The position numbers and the translations under genes are program-made. The notes beneath the pieces are model-generated. The model saw nothing but the letters and a program-made list of their open reading frames with translations. It searched no databases and was not told the DNA's origin. 64,000 bases of DNA, taken from positions 62,001 to 126,000 of the forward strand of contig JAHNUO010000037.1 in assembly GCA_019787685.1 (NCBI GenBank). The letters are read 5' to 3'. How positions within the stretch are numbered: position 1 is the first letter of the stretch; the number at the start of each line of letters is the position of its first letter. Below, in pieces: positions 1-10,262 of the stretch. The stretch is from Chiua virens. Its lineage: Eukaryota > Basidiomycota > Agaricomycetes > Boletales > Boletaceae.

Positions 1-1
1 G

Positions 2-679
2 CTTCTGGAAAATATTGAGGTAAAACTGCCACAATTCCTGCCCAAGTCCAGGGAATATTGGGAGAATGTCATCAGGGAGAAACTCACTCACATAAAGGCA
101 GTGTAGGTCAAGGCCCAACCACAAATGACAGACGTGGGAACAATCAAGGACCCCAACCAGGTTGAACAATGCAGAATCACAGAGACTGAAAAGAGATTGG
201 AAAGAATCAGGGTACAAGAATGCAGAGTGCAGGTAAGACATTGATTTTATGAAATATGATGGCTGATATCTTGGACACAGAAATTTAGCTGCCATCTCAA
301 CATTGCTAAGTCACTGGCAGCAGCAAAGCAGACAGTTGATGCCGAAGATGCCAAGATCTGGGTATGGTTAACAGACATCTTGAAATAGCTAGGATTGAAT
401 GGTATGAGTTCCAATGAAAGTGTGGCAGAAGATGACATTCACATGGTATATCGAACCAAGGTTATGCTGTGGAGAAGAGATATAGAGAGGGAGCTAGAGA
501 TCATTGACAACCAGAGATTTGTGGACACAGATATATATACACCCAGAGGGTCAAAGCCAGTTAAAAGGATGAGAGGAAAAGGGAGTGCACCAAGTGCTCA
601 TCATCCAGTGGCAAAGTTGCCAAAGGTTTTCTATGACAAGACTTGGCTCAAGAAGCAACCTCAGAGGTTTCATGATTAA
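2..679 (+). pseudogene. C-terminal part of a fungal hypothetical protein (decayed)
   Basis: A single reading frame runs from the window edge to a TAA after the residues QRFHD, interrupted by in-frame TAG codons at 104-106 and 386-388. A 48-nt GT-AG intron (233-280, gtaag donor, ctgat branch-like motif, cacag acceptor) keeps the frame. The C-terminal 94 codons are clean, highly charged and include VMLWRRDIERELEIID and KVFYDKTWLKKQPQRF. From memory this resembles uncharacterised Agaricomycete proteins found in repeat-rich DNA, and I cannot assign a function. The N-terminus lies outside the window. The two stops and the lack of flanking host genes suggest a non-functional copy. Confidence 0.6.
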
Positions 680-689
680 ATACCTGCAG

Positions 690-1425
690 AGAACTCTTTA
701 TGGTACAACATCCTAGGTTGGCATTGCAAACATAGATACAAATTTGTACATACCTGGAGCAAGAAGTGACTGATCTGCAAGTGGATAATAAAACCACAAT
801 GCCTGAGAGAAAAGGGAAAACCATCTGCAGTACACTGCAGACAACCTGAGAACAGATAGAAAAAAGAAATGCTTGTTGTCACCACAAGTGAAACCAAGGA
901 AGTCTGAGAGACTCTGCTATGGTAAATCACAGTGAAGAGGGGGTAACTGTCCACAGTAAATCACAGACGATCTGAGAAGGGCAACAGTTATTGCCACCAC
1001 AAGTAAGCCAAGGAATTCAGAGACACTACCCATAGTAAACCACACCAAGAAGGAAGAACAACAGTCGCTGCCACTGGGAATAGGCCCAAAGAAGTCCAGT
1101 GAGAGGCACTACCTGCACAGTGAGGAGAGGGAACTATTGCAGACAATCTGAGAAGGAAAAATGATAGTGATCACATCACAGATGAGATCAAGAATGTTTG
1201 AGAGACTACCCGTAGTATACCATAGGCAGTAAGAAGAGGAAGAGGATCTCAGACCAAGAAGGCTGAGTGGGGCAATGGTTATTGTCACCACAAATATAGC
1301 CAAGGGTGAAAGAAATTATCTGCAGTAAACCATGGATAGTGAGAAGATGGAACTGACCACAGTAAACTGTGGACAGTGAGTAGAGAGACACTTCTCAGTG
1401 TTGAATACTGAGTGAGGGAGTAGTA
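690..1425. repeat. Left arm of a large degenerate inverted repeat
   Basis: Contains at least seven imperfect units that begin gtaaaccaca(g/t) or gtaaatcaca, followed by a 'gacagtgagaag' block, a 'gtcaccacaa' block, 'gccaaggaag' and 'gagagactac'. The same units recur in reverse complement at 1500-2105 and again at 9935-10262. The arm ends in a short palindrome-like block (cagtgttgaatactga). No open reading frame of interest runs through it. Confidence 0.7.
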
Positions 1426-1499
1426 GTAGAGGAGGAGAGTGAAGGGACTTACTTAATCACGCATCGACAATTGTACATGCATGCGCTTATATAATACAA

Positions 1500-2105
1500 T
1501 ACCTTCTCAGTTTTGGAAAGCCACAACTTGTGCCTCTCTGAATTATTCTCCTCACTGTCCATGGTTTACTGTGGGCAGTTCTCCCTTCTCACTATCTGTG
1601 GTAAACCACAGATAGTATCTTTCAACCCTGGTCTTATTTATGGTGATGATGACTATCACCCCACTCAGCCTTCTTGGCCTAAGATTCCCTTCCTCTTCTC
1701 ACTGCCTGTGGTATACTATGGGTAGTCTCTCAAACTTTCTTGGTCTCATCTGTGATAGCAACCACCATTGTTCTTTCTTCTCAGATTGTCTGTGGTTTAC
1801 TGTGAATAGTGTCTTAGATTTCCTTGGCCTTGTTCGTGACAACAACAACAATCCCTTCCCCACTTACTTTCTATCTTCTCAGATTACTTGTGGTTGTCTG
1901 TGGATGGTTCCCTATTCCTGTGGTTTTCTGTGAACAGTTCCCTCTTCCTGTGGTTTTCCATGAGAAGTCTTGAACTTGGCCTATTCATGGCAACAGCAAT
2001 CATCCTCTCATCTCTCTTCTATTTTCTCAGATCGCCTGTGGTTTACTGCAGATGGTTCTCCTTCCTCAATATTGCTTATGGCTTACTGCAGGTAATGCCC
2101 CTAAA
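1500..2105. repeat. Right arm of the inverted repeat (reverse orientation)
   Basis: Units here read ggtttactgtg(g)gcag, ccttctcact, atctgtggta and ccttcttggcc, which is the reverse complement of the units at 690-1425. The two arms face each other across a ~75-bp spacer near 1430-1500. Apparent ORFs across it are translations of the repeat and are not reported as genes. Confidence 0.7.
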
Positions 2106-2401
2106 CTTCCTGCACTTTTCTGCATTACGATCAACCAATCTGTATACTAAAGTAGATAGGTAACTTGGTAGGTCTACTAGCTTTGGCTAGCAGAGCCAAA
2201 TGCATGCCAATCTGCCGCTTCAGGTTCAAACAAGCTAACACATTGTTACCCTGTGCAGCCTCCTCATCTTGATTGGGTTAGAGAATGAGGCCCCTAGGTA
2301 GCATAAAGTTTAATCTTCACCTTAATGGGCATACTTATAATGGCCGACTTGCCAGTAGTTCACACCAGCATTTTGTAAGTTAGGTATAATGAATAGATTG
2401 C

Positions 2402-2495
2402 TGTTAAGACCAGGTCTACTCGGGGTATGAACTCCGGAACTCCGGAGTTATTCTTGCAGAGGGACTTGGCTTCACTGTGTGTGGTGCGCCCTTAG
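2402..2495 (-). repeat. Truncated 3' LTR of gypsy-1 (last 94 bp)
   Basis: Aligns base by base with 8606-8698 (TGTTAAGACnnGGTCTACT, then GAACTCC, GGAGTTATTCTTG and GGCTTCAC). Homology stops abruptly after 'cgcccttagtc'. A full LTR of this family (LTR-B, about 525-595 bp) would reach to about 2930, but that space is occupied by the plus-strand gene. Confidence 0.85.
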
Positions 2496-2548
2496 TCCCT
2501 CATATAAATTTGGGGCATGCCTTTGCTCCTTAACTTCCAACCTCTACC

Positions 2549-3427
2549 ATGTCTAATATCAACAATGTCAAACAATGGAGCGACGAGCGTCTGAAGGAGG
2601 CCGACAATGATAGCGATGAGCTGTTTGAGGCGAAGGTGTGCGAGTGGTGTCGACACGCAAAAGCATGGAAGGAGGAGGAGGAACGGAGGAAAGTGGAGGA
2701 GGCAAGATGGAGGGTGGAGGAGAAGCAAATCAAGGAGGCCAAGGAGGTGGCCAAGAGGGGGATGAGTAAGAGTGAAGTCTGAGTAGCGCGGAGCTGATGG
2801 GGTTGACAGGCAGAGGAGATCCGAGCGGAGCAAAGCATTCCAAAGGATAAGGGCAAGGGGAAGGAGAAAGAGAGGGAGCCATGTGCAAGATGCGTAACGG
2901 TGGGAATCGAGTGTGTTCCTGGAGAAGGGAAAAAGGGTCGGTCTTGCAAGGCTTGCCAGAAGGGCAAGCTGAAGTGCAAGCTCCCAGGAGAGGAGTGACT
3001 GGAGAAGAGACAGAGAAAATGCGCAGATGATGAGGAGGGGCTGAGGAAGAAGAAGATGAGGTCGGCGTCAGTGGAGGTGGTGGAGGCAGGGCCAAGCAGG
3101 GACTGGAGCTACAAGGAGTGTGCCAGGAACTTGGAGATAGTAGCGGTCTGGAAGGAGATCACTACTGCCTTCAAGTTGCACATCAAGTGGCTGGACCGCT
3201 TGATGGTGCAGGTGGAAAGGATGGCAGACTGGACAGAGGAGCTGGCCCATCTGAAGGGGGAGGAGTTGCATAGGGAGTGGTCACTGGAGCCGGAGTCGGA
3301 GGAAGAGGATACCAACGCAATGTTTGGAGTGGAATCGGAGGTGGCAGAGTTGGGGCAAGAGCAGCAGGAGTTACATGATAAAGAGGATGTAAATAGGCTG
3401 AGGGAGGATCTGGCTAAGGGCAAGTAG
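2549..3427 (+). pseudogene. Zinc-cluster/coiled-coil protein carried antisense inside gypsy-1
   Basis: The start ATG at 2549 lies about 40 bp downstream of a TATA-like catataaattt. The N-terminus is acidic then strongly charged and probably coiled-coil (residues ~30-75). A cysteine cluster follows at 2882-2985: CARCVTVGIEC and, after a short basic linker, CKACQKGKLKC, i.e. two C-x2-C-x6-C halves as in fungal Zn-cluster DNA-binding proteins. The C-terminus is again charged, with an EPESEEEDTNAMFG acidic stretch. TGAs at 2780, 2795 and 2804 could be removed by a 48-nt GT-AG intron (2766-2813) that keeps frame. A further in-frame TGA at 2996-2998 has no such excuse and looks like CGA to TGA. The gene converges on the 3' end of pol. 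A role in nucleic-acid binding is inferred from the cluster only. Confidence 0.7.
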
Positions 3428-3447
3428 ATAGAACAATTTTGTTAATA

Positions 3448-6400
3448 AGATTTGTTCATCATTATGCGAAGTGAGGTCCAGGTTTGTCCAGGTACTGGAG
3501 ATGAAACTCTGTAACGATTTCAGAGGCATGCCCAAGTTCGGTAGCCAACAACCAAGAGGTTTCTTCATCAGTGCCTTCGTAACCAGCCCATCATACCAAG
3601 TCCAATAGTTTGCAATTCTTCCTTCGTCGATCTATTTTGGAGTCAAGGATTTTGGAGATCTTGTACTCTGGTTCACTGTCTACTTCAATCGGAGGTGATG
3701 GGGGTTGAACATGGTTCGGTGTGGTGTTTGTTGGAATCAAGGATTTTGGAGATCTTGTACTCTGGTTCGCCGTCTACTTCAATCGGAGGTGATGGGGGTT
3801 GAACATGGTTTGGTATGGTGTTTGGAACACAAGGTTCTAATTGAGAGATGTGGAACACCAGGTGTACGGACTTCATGGAGTCAGGAAGACGGAGTGTGAA
3901 GGAGTGGGTCCCACCTTGAGCGATGATGTTGTATGGCCCTAAATTCTTGTCGGAGAGTTTCTTAGAGGGCTAAGTAGTTCTGAAGTACTTAGCCTTGACG
4001 AATACTTGGTCTCTGACTTTGAAGTCTAGAGCCGGAGTTCGCCTGGCGTCAGCAGGTCCTTGGTATTGCTCTTGAGCGTGGGCCATTTCCTCTCAGAGGA
4101 ATTGGTGGAGTGAGTCAAGGTCATGTCCCATTTGGAATACATGGAGATGTTTGGGTGTTGGCGAAGAACGGAGAGACACCAGTGGTGGCATTTGGAGCAT
4201 TGTTGTATGAGAACTCTGTGAGGGGCAGGAGTTCAGACCAGTCGTCCTGTTGGTAGTTACAGTAGACTTGGAGATATTGTTCTAGGGTCTGGTTCATACA
4301 CTCTGTCTGGCCATCTCCTTCGGGGTGATAACCAGAGGTGAAATGGAGCCAGATGTCTAAGGCCTTTCCAAAGGACCTAAAGAACTGCAACATGAATTCT
4401 GATCCATGATCAGATGTAATGTGGGATGGAACTCCATGTTTCGAGAACACATGGAGAAGGAACAGCTTAGCCAAGTCTGGGGATGTTATTGTGTCGTAGG
4501 TGGGGATGAAGATGCACGGTTTTGACAGGCGGTCTACTACAACTAGGATGGCAGTGTAGCCAGAGGATGGAGGAAGCTGTTTGATGAAGTCCATCAATAT
4601 GGAGCTCCAGGGACATTCGGAAATGGGGAGTTGTTTCAGTAATCCATAAGGCTTATGTCTTGGAACCTTTGTGTGAGCACAGGAGGTACAGGATGAGATA
4701 TACTCTTTGACAAATGTCCTGATGCCAGGCCAAGTGTATTCGCAGCGAATAAGTTCCAAAGTGCGGTTTTGTCTAAAGTGTCCAGAGAGTGGATGGTCAT
4801 GTTTGTATCGGAGTACTCAGAGTCGGGGATCATTGGAGTTGGGGACGTAGATGTGATTGTCGAGTTGTAAGAAACCATCTGAATCGATGTTCCAACGTGA
4901 CTCCGAGGGTTCGGACTTGGACATGTGTACTGTGGCCAGAGGATCAGAGGGAAGGGCAGAGAGGATATCATTATGAAGGGTTTCGAGGTCAAAGAGGGTG
5001 CTTGCTCAAGCAGCGAGGCATGTTGCTCTAAGGGAAGATGCGAGCTGTTCTTGGGTAAAGATGGGTTTGAAGTTATGAGGATTGATGTGAGTGTAGTCCC
5101 TATCCCCCTCTTTGGGATAGACGTCCCATCGTTGAGTGAGGGCATCAGGCTTAGCTCCGAGGTGTCCGGGTCGGAAACAAACAATCATATTGAATTGACT
5201 AAGGAACTCCGACCAGTGAGCTTGTTGCCAAGTCAAGAGTTTTGTAGTAGAGAAATATTCGAGATTTTTGTGGTTGGTGACAATGTCAACCAGAGTGCTG
5301 GAGCCTTCGAGGTAATGTCTCCAGGTTCAGAATGCTTCATGTATAGCAAGGAGTTCTTTGTCATGGGTGTCATAGTTGAGCTCTGGAGGAGACAATGTCC
5401 GGGAATAATATGCTATAGGCCGGACTTCATTGTCCAAGCACTGGATGGAGAGAATACCGGCGATAGCATAGTCGGAAGTGTCTGTTTCCATAATGAGGGG
5501 AGCATCAGGGACCCAATGCGTTAGAACAGGTGCAGAGGTAAAAGCATCCTTAAGTTTCTGGAAGGCAGAGTGGCAGTCATCGCCAAAGTTCCACGGAGTA
5601 CCTTTGCGAGTCAGGCGAGTCAAAGGAACAACGATATTGGAGTAATTGGAGATGAAATGTCGGTAGAAATTTGCAAAACTGAGGAAGGACTGAATGTTGT
5701 GGGATTCGGGCCAGTCTTGAATAGATTTGACTTTCTCCAGGGACATAGAGAGACCGGAGGGAGAGAGCTGGTACCTGAGGTACTCAGTAGAGTCTGTGGA
5801 CCATTTGCATTTTTCGGGTTTGGCGTAAAGATTGTTTTTGTGGAGTCTTTGGAGAACCTCTCAGACATGTTCCCGGTGGGAAGCTTTATCCATCGAGTAG
5901 ATTAAAATGTCGTCCAAGTAGACTATCACGCAAACATCTAATAGATCAGCGAAGATGGTATTGACGAACCGCTGGAAAGCTGCAGGGGCGTTGGTCAAGC
6001 CAAAAAGCATGACAAGCCATTCGTAACTTCTGTAGCGTGTGTGGAATGAAGTCTTCTATTCATTTCCCTTGGCGATGCGAACTAAGTGGTAAGTGTGCCG
6101 GAGGTCGATTTTGGTGTAGATCTTTGCATTGCTCGGAGTGTCAAGGAGGTCAGAGATGTGGGGAAGCAGGTAGCAGTCTTTATTCATGATCTTATTGAGT
6201 CCTCGGAAGTCAATGCAAAGGTGGAGTGAACCATCCTTCTTGCAGACAAAGAGAACCGGAGCGGCATGAGTGGAGGAGAAAGGGTGGATGAAGCCCATAG
6301 TGAGATGCTCATCGAGGAACATATGGAGCGACCCAAGTTCGGATGGAGAAAAGGAATAGGTGGTTCCTACTGGAGGGGAAGCACCTTCCTCTAAATTGAT

Positions 6401-7191
6401 CTTGAGGTCATGCTCATGATGCGGAGCAAGCGTGGATGCTTTTCTCTTACTGAACACATCGGTGAAGTCGTAGTATTCCAGAGGAACGGAGAAGAGATCG
6501 ACAGGGGTTTTGGGGGAGGCAGAGACCAAGCAGAGCTCAGTTTCCTGGGGATGGAGTTGCAGGCTAAATTGTACAGAACCTTCAAGGCGGCAGGCCAACG
6601 CAAAAGCAGCTGTGTTGATAAGCGGGATGGGAGGAGCCTTTGGCTTGGAGAAGCACGGTGTATCTGAGGTGGTGGTGTCAGCTGGAGGAGGTAAGTCCAG
6701 GGGCTGTGGAGATGAGCTCGGAGGTTGTTGGACTGGTGTGTTCAGGTGTGCAGAATAAGATACTGCTAGAAACCCAGTCAATCAATGTGGTGGGTCAGCC
6801 AGTTATGTCCTAGAACAAGGGAACATGATCCATCCAACAGGGTGACATAGAATGTCATCGGAGTGATATCACCAGTTTTGAAATGTATAGAGAGGTCAAT
6901 CGCCTGAGTAATGGTGGAGTTGGATGTTCCATCGAAGAGTTGGAGTTGAAGTGGGGGGTACGGAGTAGGAGGAAATTTCATGGTCATTGACAAAGGTTGT
7001 ATCTATGAAACAATCGGAGAAGCCGGAGTCTACAAGCACAGAGAAGGAAGGAATGTCATAGGAGACTATAGAGATGGAGGACATAAGGGATTTGGGATCT
7101 GAAAGAGCAGATGCGTTGAGACGTAGCTCCTTAGGTGCATGGGAGGTGTCAATGCAACCTTCCATCCGTGCAGAGTTGTGGAGGTTGTGGA
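3448..7191 (-). pseudogene. pol: gypsy-1 pol: protease, RT, RNase H, integrase, chromodomain
   Basis: Domains in order on the minus strand: an aspartic protease with VLVDSGFSDCFID near 7030; RT with PVLFVCKKDGSLHLCIDFR near 6250 and the catalytic [12 protein letters not shown] at about 5900-5925; RNase H with METDTSDYAIAGIL near 5490; an integrase zinc-binding region (GHFRQNRT ... CTSCAH, ~4840-4660); and the catalytic core LMDFIKQLP, SDHGSEF and HPEGDGQTE (D, D, E; 4590-4310). A C-terminal chromodomain (EYKISKILDS, then WWAGYEGTDEETSW) ends near 3470. The frame is broken many times, for example by shifts near 6990 and 6780, stops after RIAKGNE and AIHEAF, and a 94-bp duplication inside the chromodomain. 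A chromodomain marks the chromovirus branch of gypsy elements, which target chromatin. Not functional as it stands. Confidence 0.92.
3643..3830. repeat. 94-bp tandem duplication inside the chromodomain
   Basis: The block starting tcaaggattttggagatc at 3643 recurs at 3737 and continues through 'gtctacttcaatcggagg' and 'gggggttgaacatggtt' in both copies, with only a few mismatches. The offset is 94 bp, not a multiple of three, so it shifts the frame between the start of the chromodomain and its aromatic core. Confidence 0.85.
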
Positions 7192-8568
7192 CTATTTTTT
7201 TGCCTCTGTGCTGGAGATATCCAGTTTTGTTTCCGGAGTTGCAGTCTTCATTGCACGAGCCTTGAATGCCCTGGAAGAAGACTTGGAGCAATCCTTAGCC
7301 ATGTGCCTGGATTTCCCGCAGAACATGCAGAGGTTATTGTCGAAGCGATGTTTGCATTCTTCTGCAGTGAGTTTACCGTCCTTGCCTAACTTAGAAGAAT
7401 AGTCGGGCTTCAGGACAGCGGGGGTAGTAACAACTTTGCCTTTGGACTCCGAGGAGTCTTTCGACTTCTGGTTGCCGGAATGATTACCAGAGTTGGATGC
7501 AGAGTGTTTCTCAGAGGTCTTGGGTGCAGAGTTGTTGGAGGGTTGCTTTGTGTGGCAGTTTATCTTGGACTTGCGCTCCCAGTAGCGCGCGTCGATACCT
7601 TGTGTGAGGTAGCGGAGTTGGATGAGGTCGGAGGGTTTACCAACACAGGAGATCTCATCTTTGATGCAGTCAGGCAACCCATTGTAGAAATGGTGCCAGA
7701 GGGCACCTTCTCCGTAACCTTGGACTTGCGAAGCAATCCTGTTAAATTCGACAACATATTTGTTGATATGCTGTCCATCCTTCATAGAGAGATGATTGAG
7801 CTGATGCTCGGCATCTCCAACGGGTTCGTGAGGTCCAAAGTTTGTCTGGAGTTCCAAGACAAACTTGGTGTAGTTATCCATCTAGTCAGGACAGAGTGTC
7901 AAATCTTCCATCTGGAGTAGGTCCGGTTCAAACCATTCAAGAACCATACCCTTGAGGTAAGACTGCACGAAGGTTACTTTGGCATGGTCTGTGCGGAAAG
8001 TGTTAGGGTGGTCTTGGAAGTTTAACTTGCATTGCACCAGGAAAACTCGGAGTTTGCGGGAATCAGTCCCGTCAAACTGGTCTGGTTCCTGGACCTTAGT
8101 GCGGGGAGAGGGAGGGCGACAGGAAGAACGGGTGAGGTCACGAATAGCATTGGCGAGCTGTCCGAGAATGTTTTCAGCCTTGGTGAGGTCGTTCTCTGAG
8201 CAATAAGAATGGGGGTTGGAGTCGTGGTCAGAACCAGGATCATCTCTGGGGTAGTCCAGATCGTCCGGGTCATCATCATCTAACGCATTCTGTGGTGCAG
8301 TGATAGGTTCTTCGGAGAGTTTAGACAGACTAGAATCTAGTCGTCCTCCAAGTGCGTGCTCTGTAATGCATCCTCCCAGAGTGGGAGTTTGTGGTATGCA
8401 ACCTGCCATGGAGGTGGAAGGGGCGTGTCTGGAGGAGAAGGTTCGGAATTGTTCAATAAGTTCTGCATCTCAACAAGTACTTCTATATTGTATGAGAGGG
8501 TTGAATCGTGGAGATATTGGTTGTGCACCTTCAGTGCGGCTTCTGGATCTGGTTGTGTGTATAGCCAT
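7192..8568 (-). pseudogene. gag: gypsy-1 gag polyprotein
   Basis: One frame runs from ATG at 8568 to the stop at 7192, about 458 codons. It contains an Arg/Ser-rich N-terminus, an acidic linker (DDDDPDDLDYPRDDPGSD), a capsid-like region (FDGTDSRKLRVFL, VTFVQSYLKG, LQTNFGPHEPVGDAE, LWHHFYNGLPD) and a Ser/Lys-rich tail with the zinc knuckle CMFCGKSRHMAKDC (C-x2-C-x4-H-x4-C). Two in-frame stops break it: TGA at 8470-8472 and TAG at 7882-7884, where related Gags have Trp. Both look like single-base changes. Gag would build the cytoplasmic particle in which the element's RNA is reverse transcribed. pol follows directly on the same strand. Confidence 0.88.
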
Positions 8569-8605
8569 GTTTAGTGAGTAGTGACAAGTGGAAGTCTGAA
8601 TATAC

Positions 8606-9129
8606 TGTTAAGACTGGGTCTACTTGGGGTATGAACTCCAGAACTCTGGAGTTATTCTTGTGGAGGGACTTGGCTTCACCGTGTGTGGTGCACCCTTGTC
8701 ATGAGTCTGTCCTTTATTTCAGAGAATGGAGGTCACAGGTCGGAGGTGAGACTTCACACCGAAGTGAAGTCGAGCAGAGGTAAGACCGTCGAGGTCTTAT
8801 GGAGTTCAGAGGGAATAGAAGGTAAAACTAATATTCAGACTGAGGGTACAAAGTCAGAGTACTACAGTTTATATACTTGGAGTAGAATGGAGATTAGTAA
8901 CAGGGTTGGTAAGAAACTGAGTAAGACGGAAATCGGGAAAGTATGTAACCAGAGTGGAGTTAAGCGAGACACAGGTTATTACTAATGTAACACTAGTACG
9001 AAAAGAGACAAGGTTCTAAGTGAAGTCCAGAGATCAGGAGTTGTGTCCAGAGAGAGATTGTACTGGAGTTATGAAGGAGTAAACCCAGAGATCTCAGAGT
9101 TGGATCGATGAGATATATGGGATATGACA
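8606..9129 (-). repeat. 5' LTR of gypsy-1 (LTR-B family)
   Basis: A 524-bp LTR with TG...CA ends. Related full solo copies lie at 44565-45152 and 45997-46590. On the coding (minus) strand it holds a TATATAAAC box near 8875-8867, placed to drive transcription toward gag. The outer edge abuts the ATTGC duplication at 9130-9134. Confidence 0.88.
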
Positions 9130-9162
9130 ATTGCAGTGGATGAGCTATTAATCTATTGTCAC

Positions 9163-9797
9163 CTAAGCTTTTTTCTTTCCCTTCATGTTTGTTGCCATGC
9201 ATTCAGACAACCTAGCTCTCCCTGATGTATACTTCAAGCGCATTTGAATGAGATCATGAATAGGCCAACATGAAAAGTAATCCTCCAGGTCTGGAAATGC
9301 TTTGGATGTCTGGTAGTCTGAGGTTCCATGGATGAGTATTGACCTGAAGCTTTCATAGGGTGAAGCCACTTTACCCCCTGTACCACTAAGCATATTGCCT
9401 TGTTGCTTTGGTGAGATTTACATTCAAGATGTCTTTTGACTGAGTGATGGACATATTTCTAACATGCCATGTGAGAAATACCAGTGTCATCATTAGGATG
9501 GGGACATATCTTGAGCTTCAAAAATGTAGCACTGTCCCAGGCCAGCTGAGCTTCCAAGTGATAACCACCCCTTCCAGGTCTTCCCAGTTCTCCATTGGGC
9601 TTTGATATTTTGTTTCCCAGAGACTCCAGAAATGTCAGTGACAAATCTGATGAGGCTGAATCTGACATAGCATCATCCTCATCCTTGATGACTGTTGATG
9701 GTGATTGAGAGGTTTCAGGGACAGGATGTTGCAAGGGAGTAGCCCTGACAACTGCTGGTGTAGCTGGTGTAGGGTGGTGTACAGGTCTGGAATGCAA
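9163..9797 (-). pseudogene. Broken fungal hypothetical protein with GRPGRGGY motif
   Basis: Two frames on the minus strand form one decayed protein. The upstream part (9797-9459) has a Pro/Thr-rich and acidic N-terminus, then KPNGELGRPGRGGYHLE and LAWDSATFLKLK. The downstream part (9393-9163) has FPDLEDYFSCWPIHDLIQMR and LKYTSGRAR with a Lys-rich end. The order GRPGRGGY, then (F)PDLxDYxxCWPxxD, then LKYTS matches, from memory, a conserved uncharacterised Agaricomycete family common near transposons. Stops and a frameshift lie between 9459 and 9393. It sits just outside the gypsy-1 target duplication. Function unknown. Confidence 0.55.
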
Positions 9798-9934
9798 TGG
9801 GGATTATTTATTAAGGAAGAGAAACAAATCTTCACGAGAACAGAGTATAATGGTTGAATTCAATAGTAAATCAACATGTAAAGAAAGTAAAGGAATGGGT
9901 AAAGGTGGCAGACTGGGTTCAACAACGGCCAAGA

Positions 9935-10262
9935 TAGGTTTACTGTGGGCAGTTTCACCTTCTCACTATCTGTCTTTCAACTTTGGCCTTATTCATGGCA
10001 ACAATGACCATTGCCCCACTCAACTTTCTTCCTAGCTTGAGATTGCTTTCCTCTTCTCACTGTCCATGGTATACTACAGGTAGTCTCCCATGAACTATTC
10101 CTCAGATGTCTTGGTGCTCAGCTACATGCCCCACCAATCCCTTTCATGAAGTATCATCCAATTCCACCACTCACTCCTCAGTGTTGAACACTGAGAAGTG
10201 TCTCTACTCATTGTCCACAGTTTACTGCATTTTCCCTTCTTACTGCCTGTGGTTTACAGTAG
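9935..10262. repeat. Third copy of the 'ggtttactgtg' repeat family
   Basis: Has gtttactgtgggcag, ccttctcactatctgt, caacttt(g)gcc, 'cctcttctcactgtcc' and 'gtccacagtttactg' in the same orientation as the 1500-2105 arm. It also has the palindrome-like ctcagtgttgaacactgag at about 10181, matching the block at 1395-1415 in opposite orientation. The family is therefore dispersed and not a single local duplication. Confidence 0.65.

Larger units (their letters stand above)
2402..9129 (-). mobile_element. Ty3/gypsy LTR retrotransposon (gypsy-1), TSD-bounded
   Basis: The element runs from a TGTTAAGAC terminus at 2402 to ATATGACA at 9129 and is flanked on both sides by the direct repeat ATTGC (2397-2401 and 9130-9134), the 5-bp duplication expected for a gypsy insertion. 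On the minus strand it encodes gag (8568-7192) and protease, RT, RNase H, integrase and chromodomain (7191-3448). The 5' LTR (high coordinates) is 524 bp, but only the last 94 bp of the 3' LTR remain. A foreign-looking plus-strand zinc-cluster gene sits between pol and this LTR stub. CpG content is visibly higher than in most of the window, suggesting a comparatively recent insertion. Confidence 0.9.

Noticed and set aside
2170..2260. tRNA-like B-box (ggttcaaac) near 2224
   Set aside because: No matching A-box, no acceptor stem and no cloverleaf could be drawn from the flanks.
4789..5905. Plus-strand ORFs of 80-199 codons
   Set aside because: Antisense shadows of the gypsy-1 RT, RNase H and integrase, which are clearly encoded on the minus strand.
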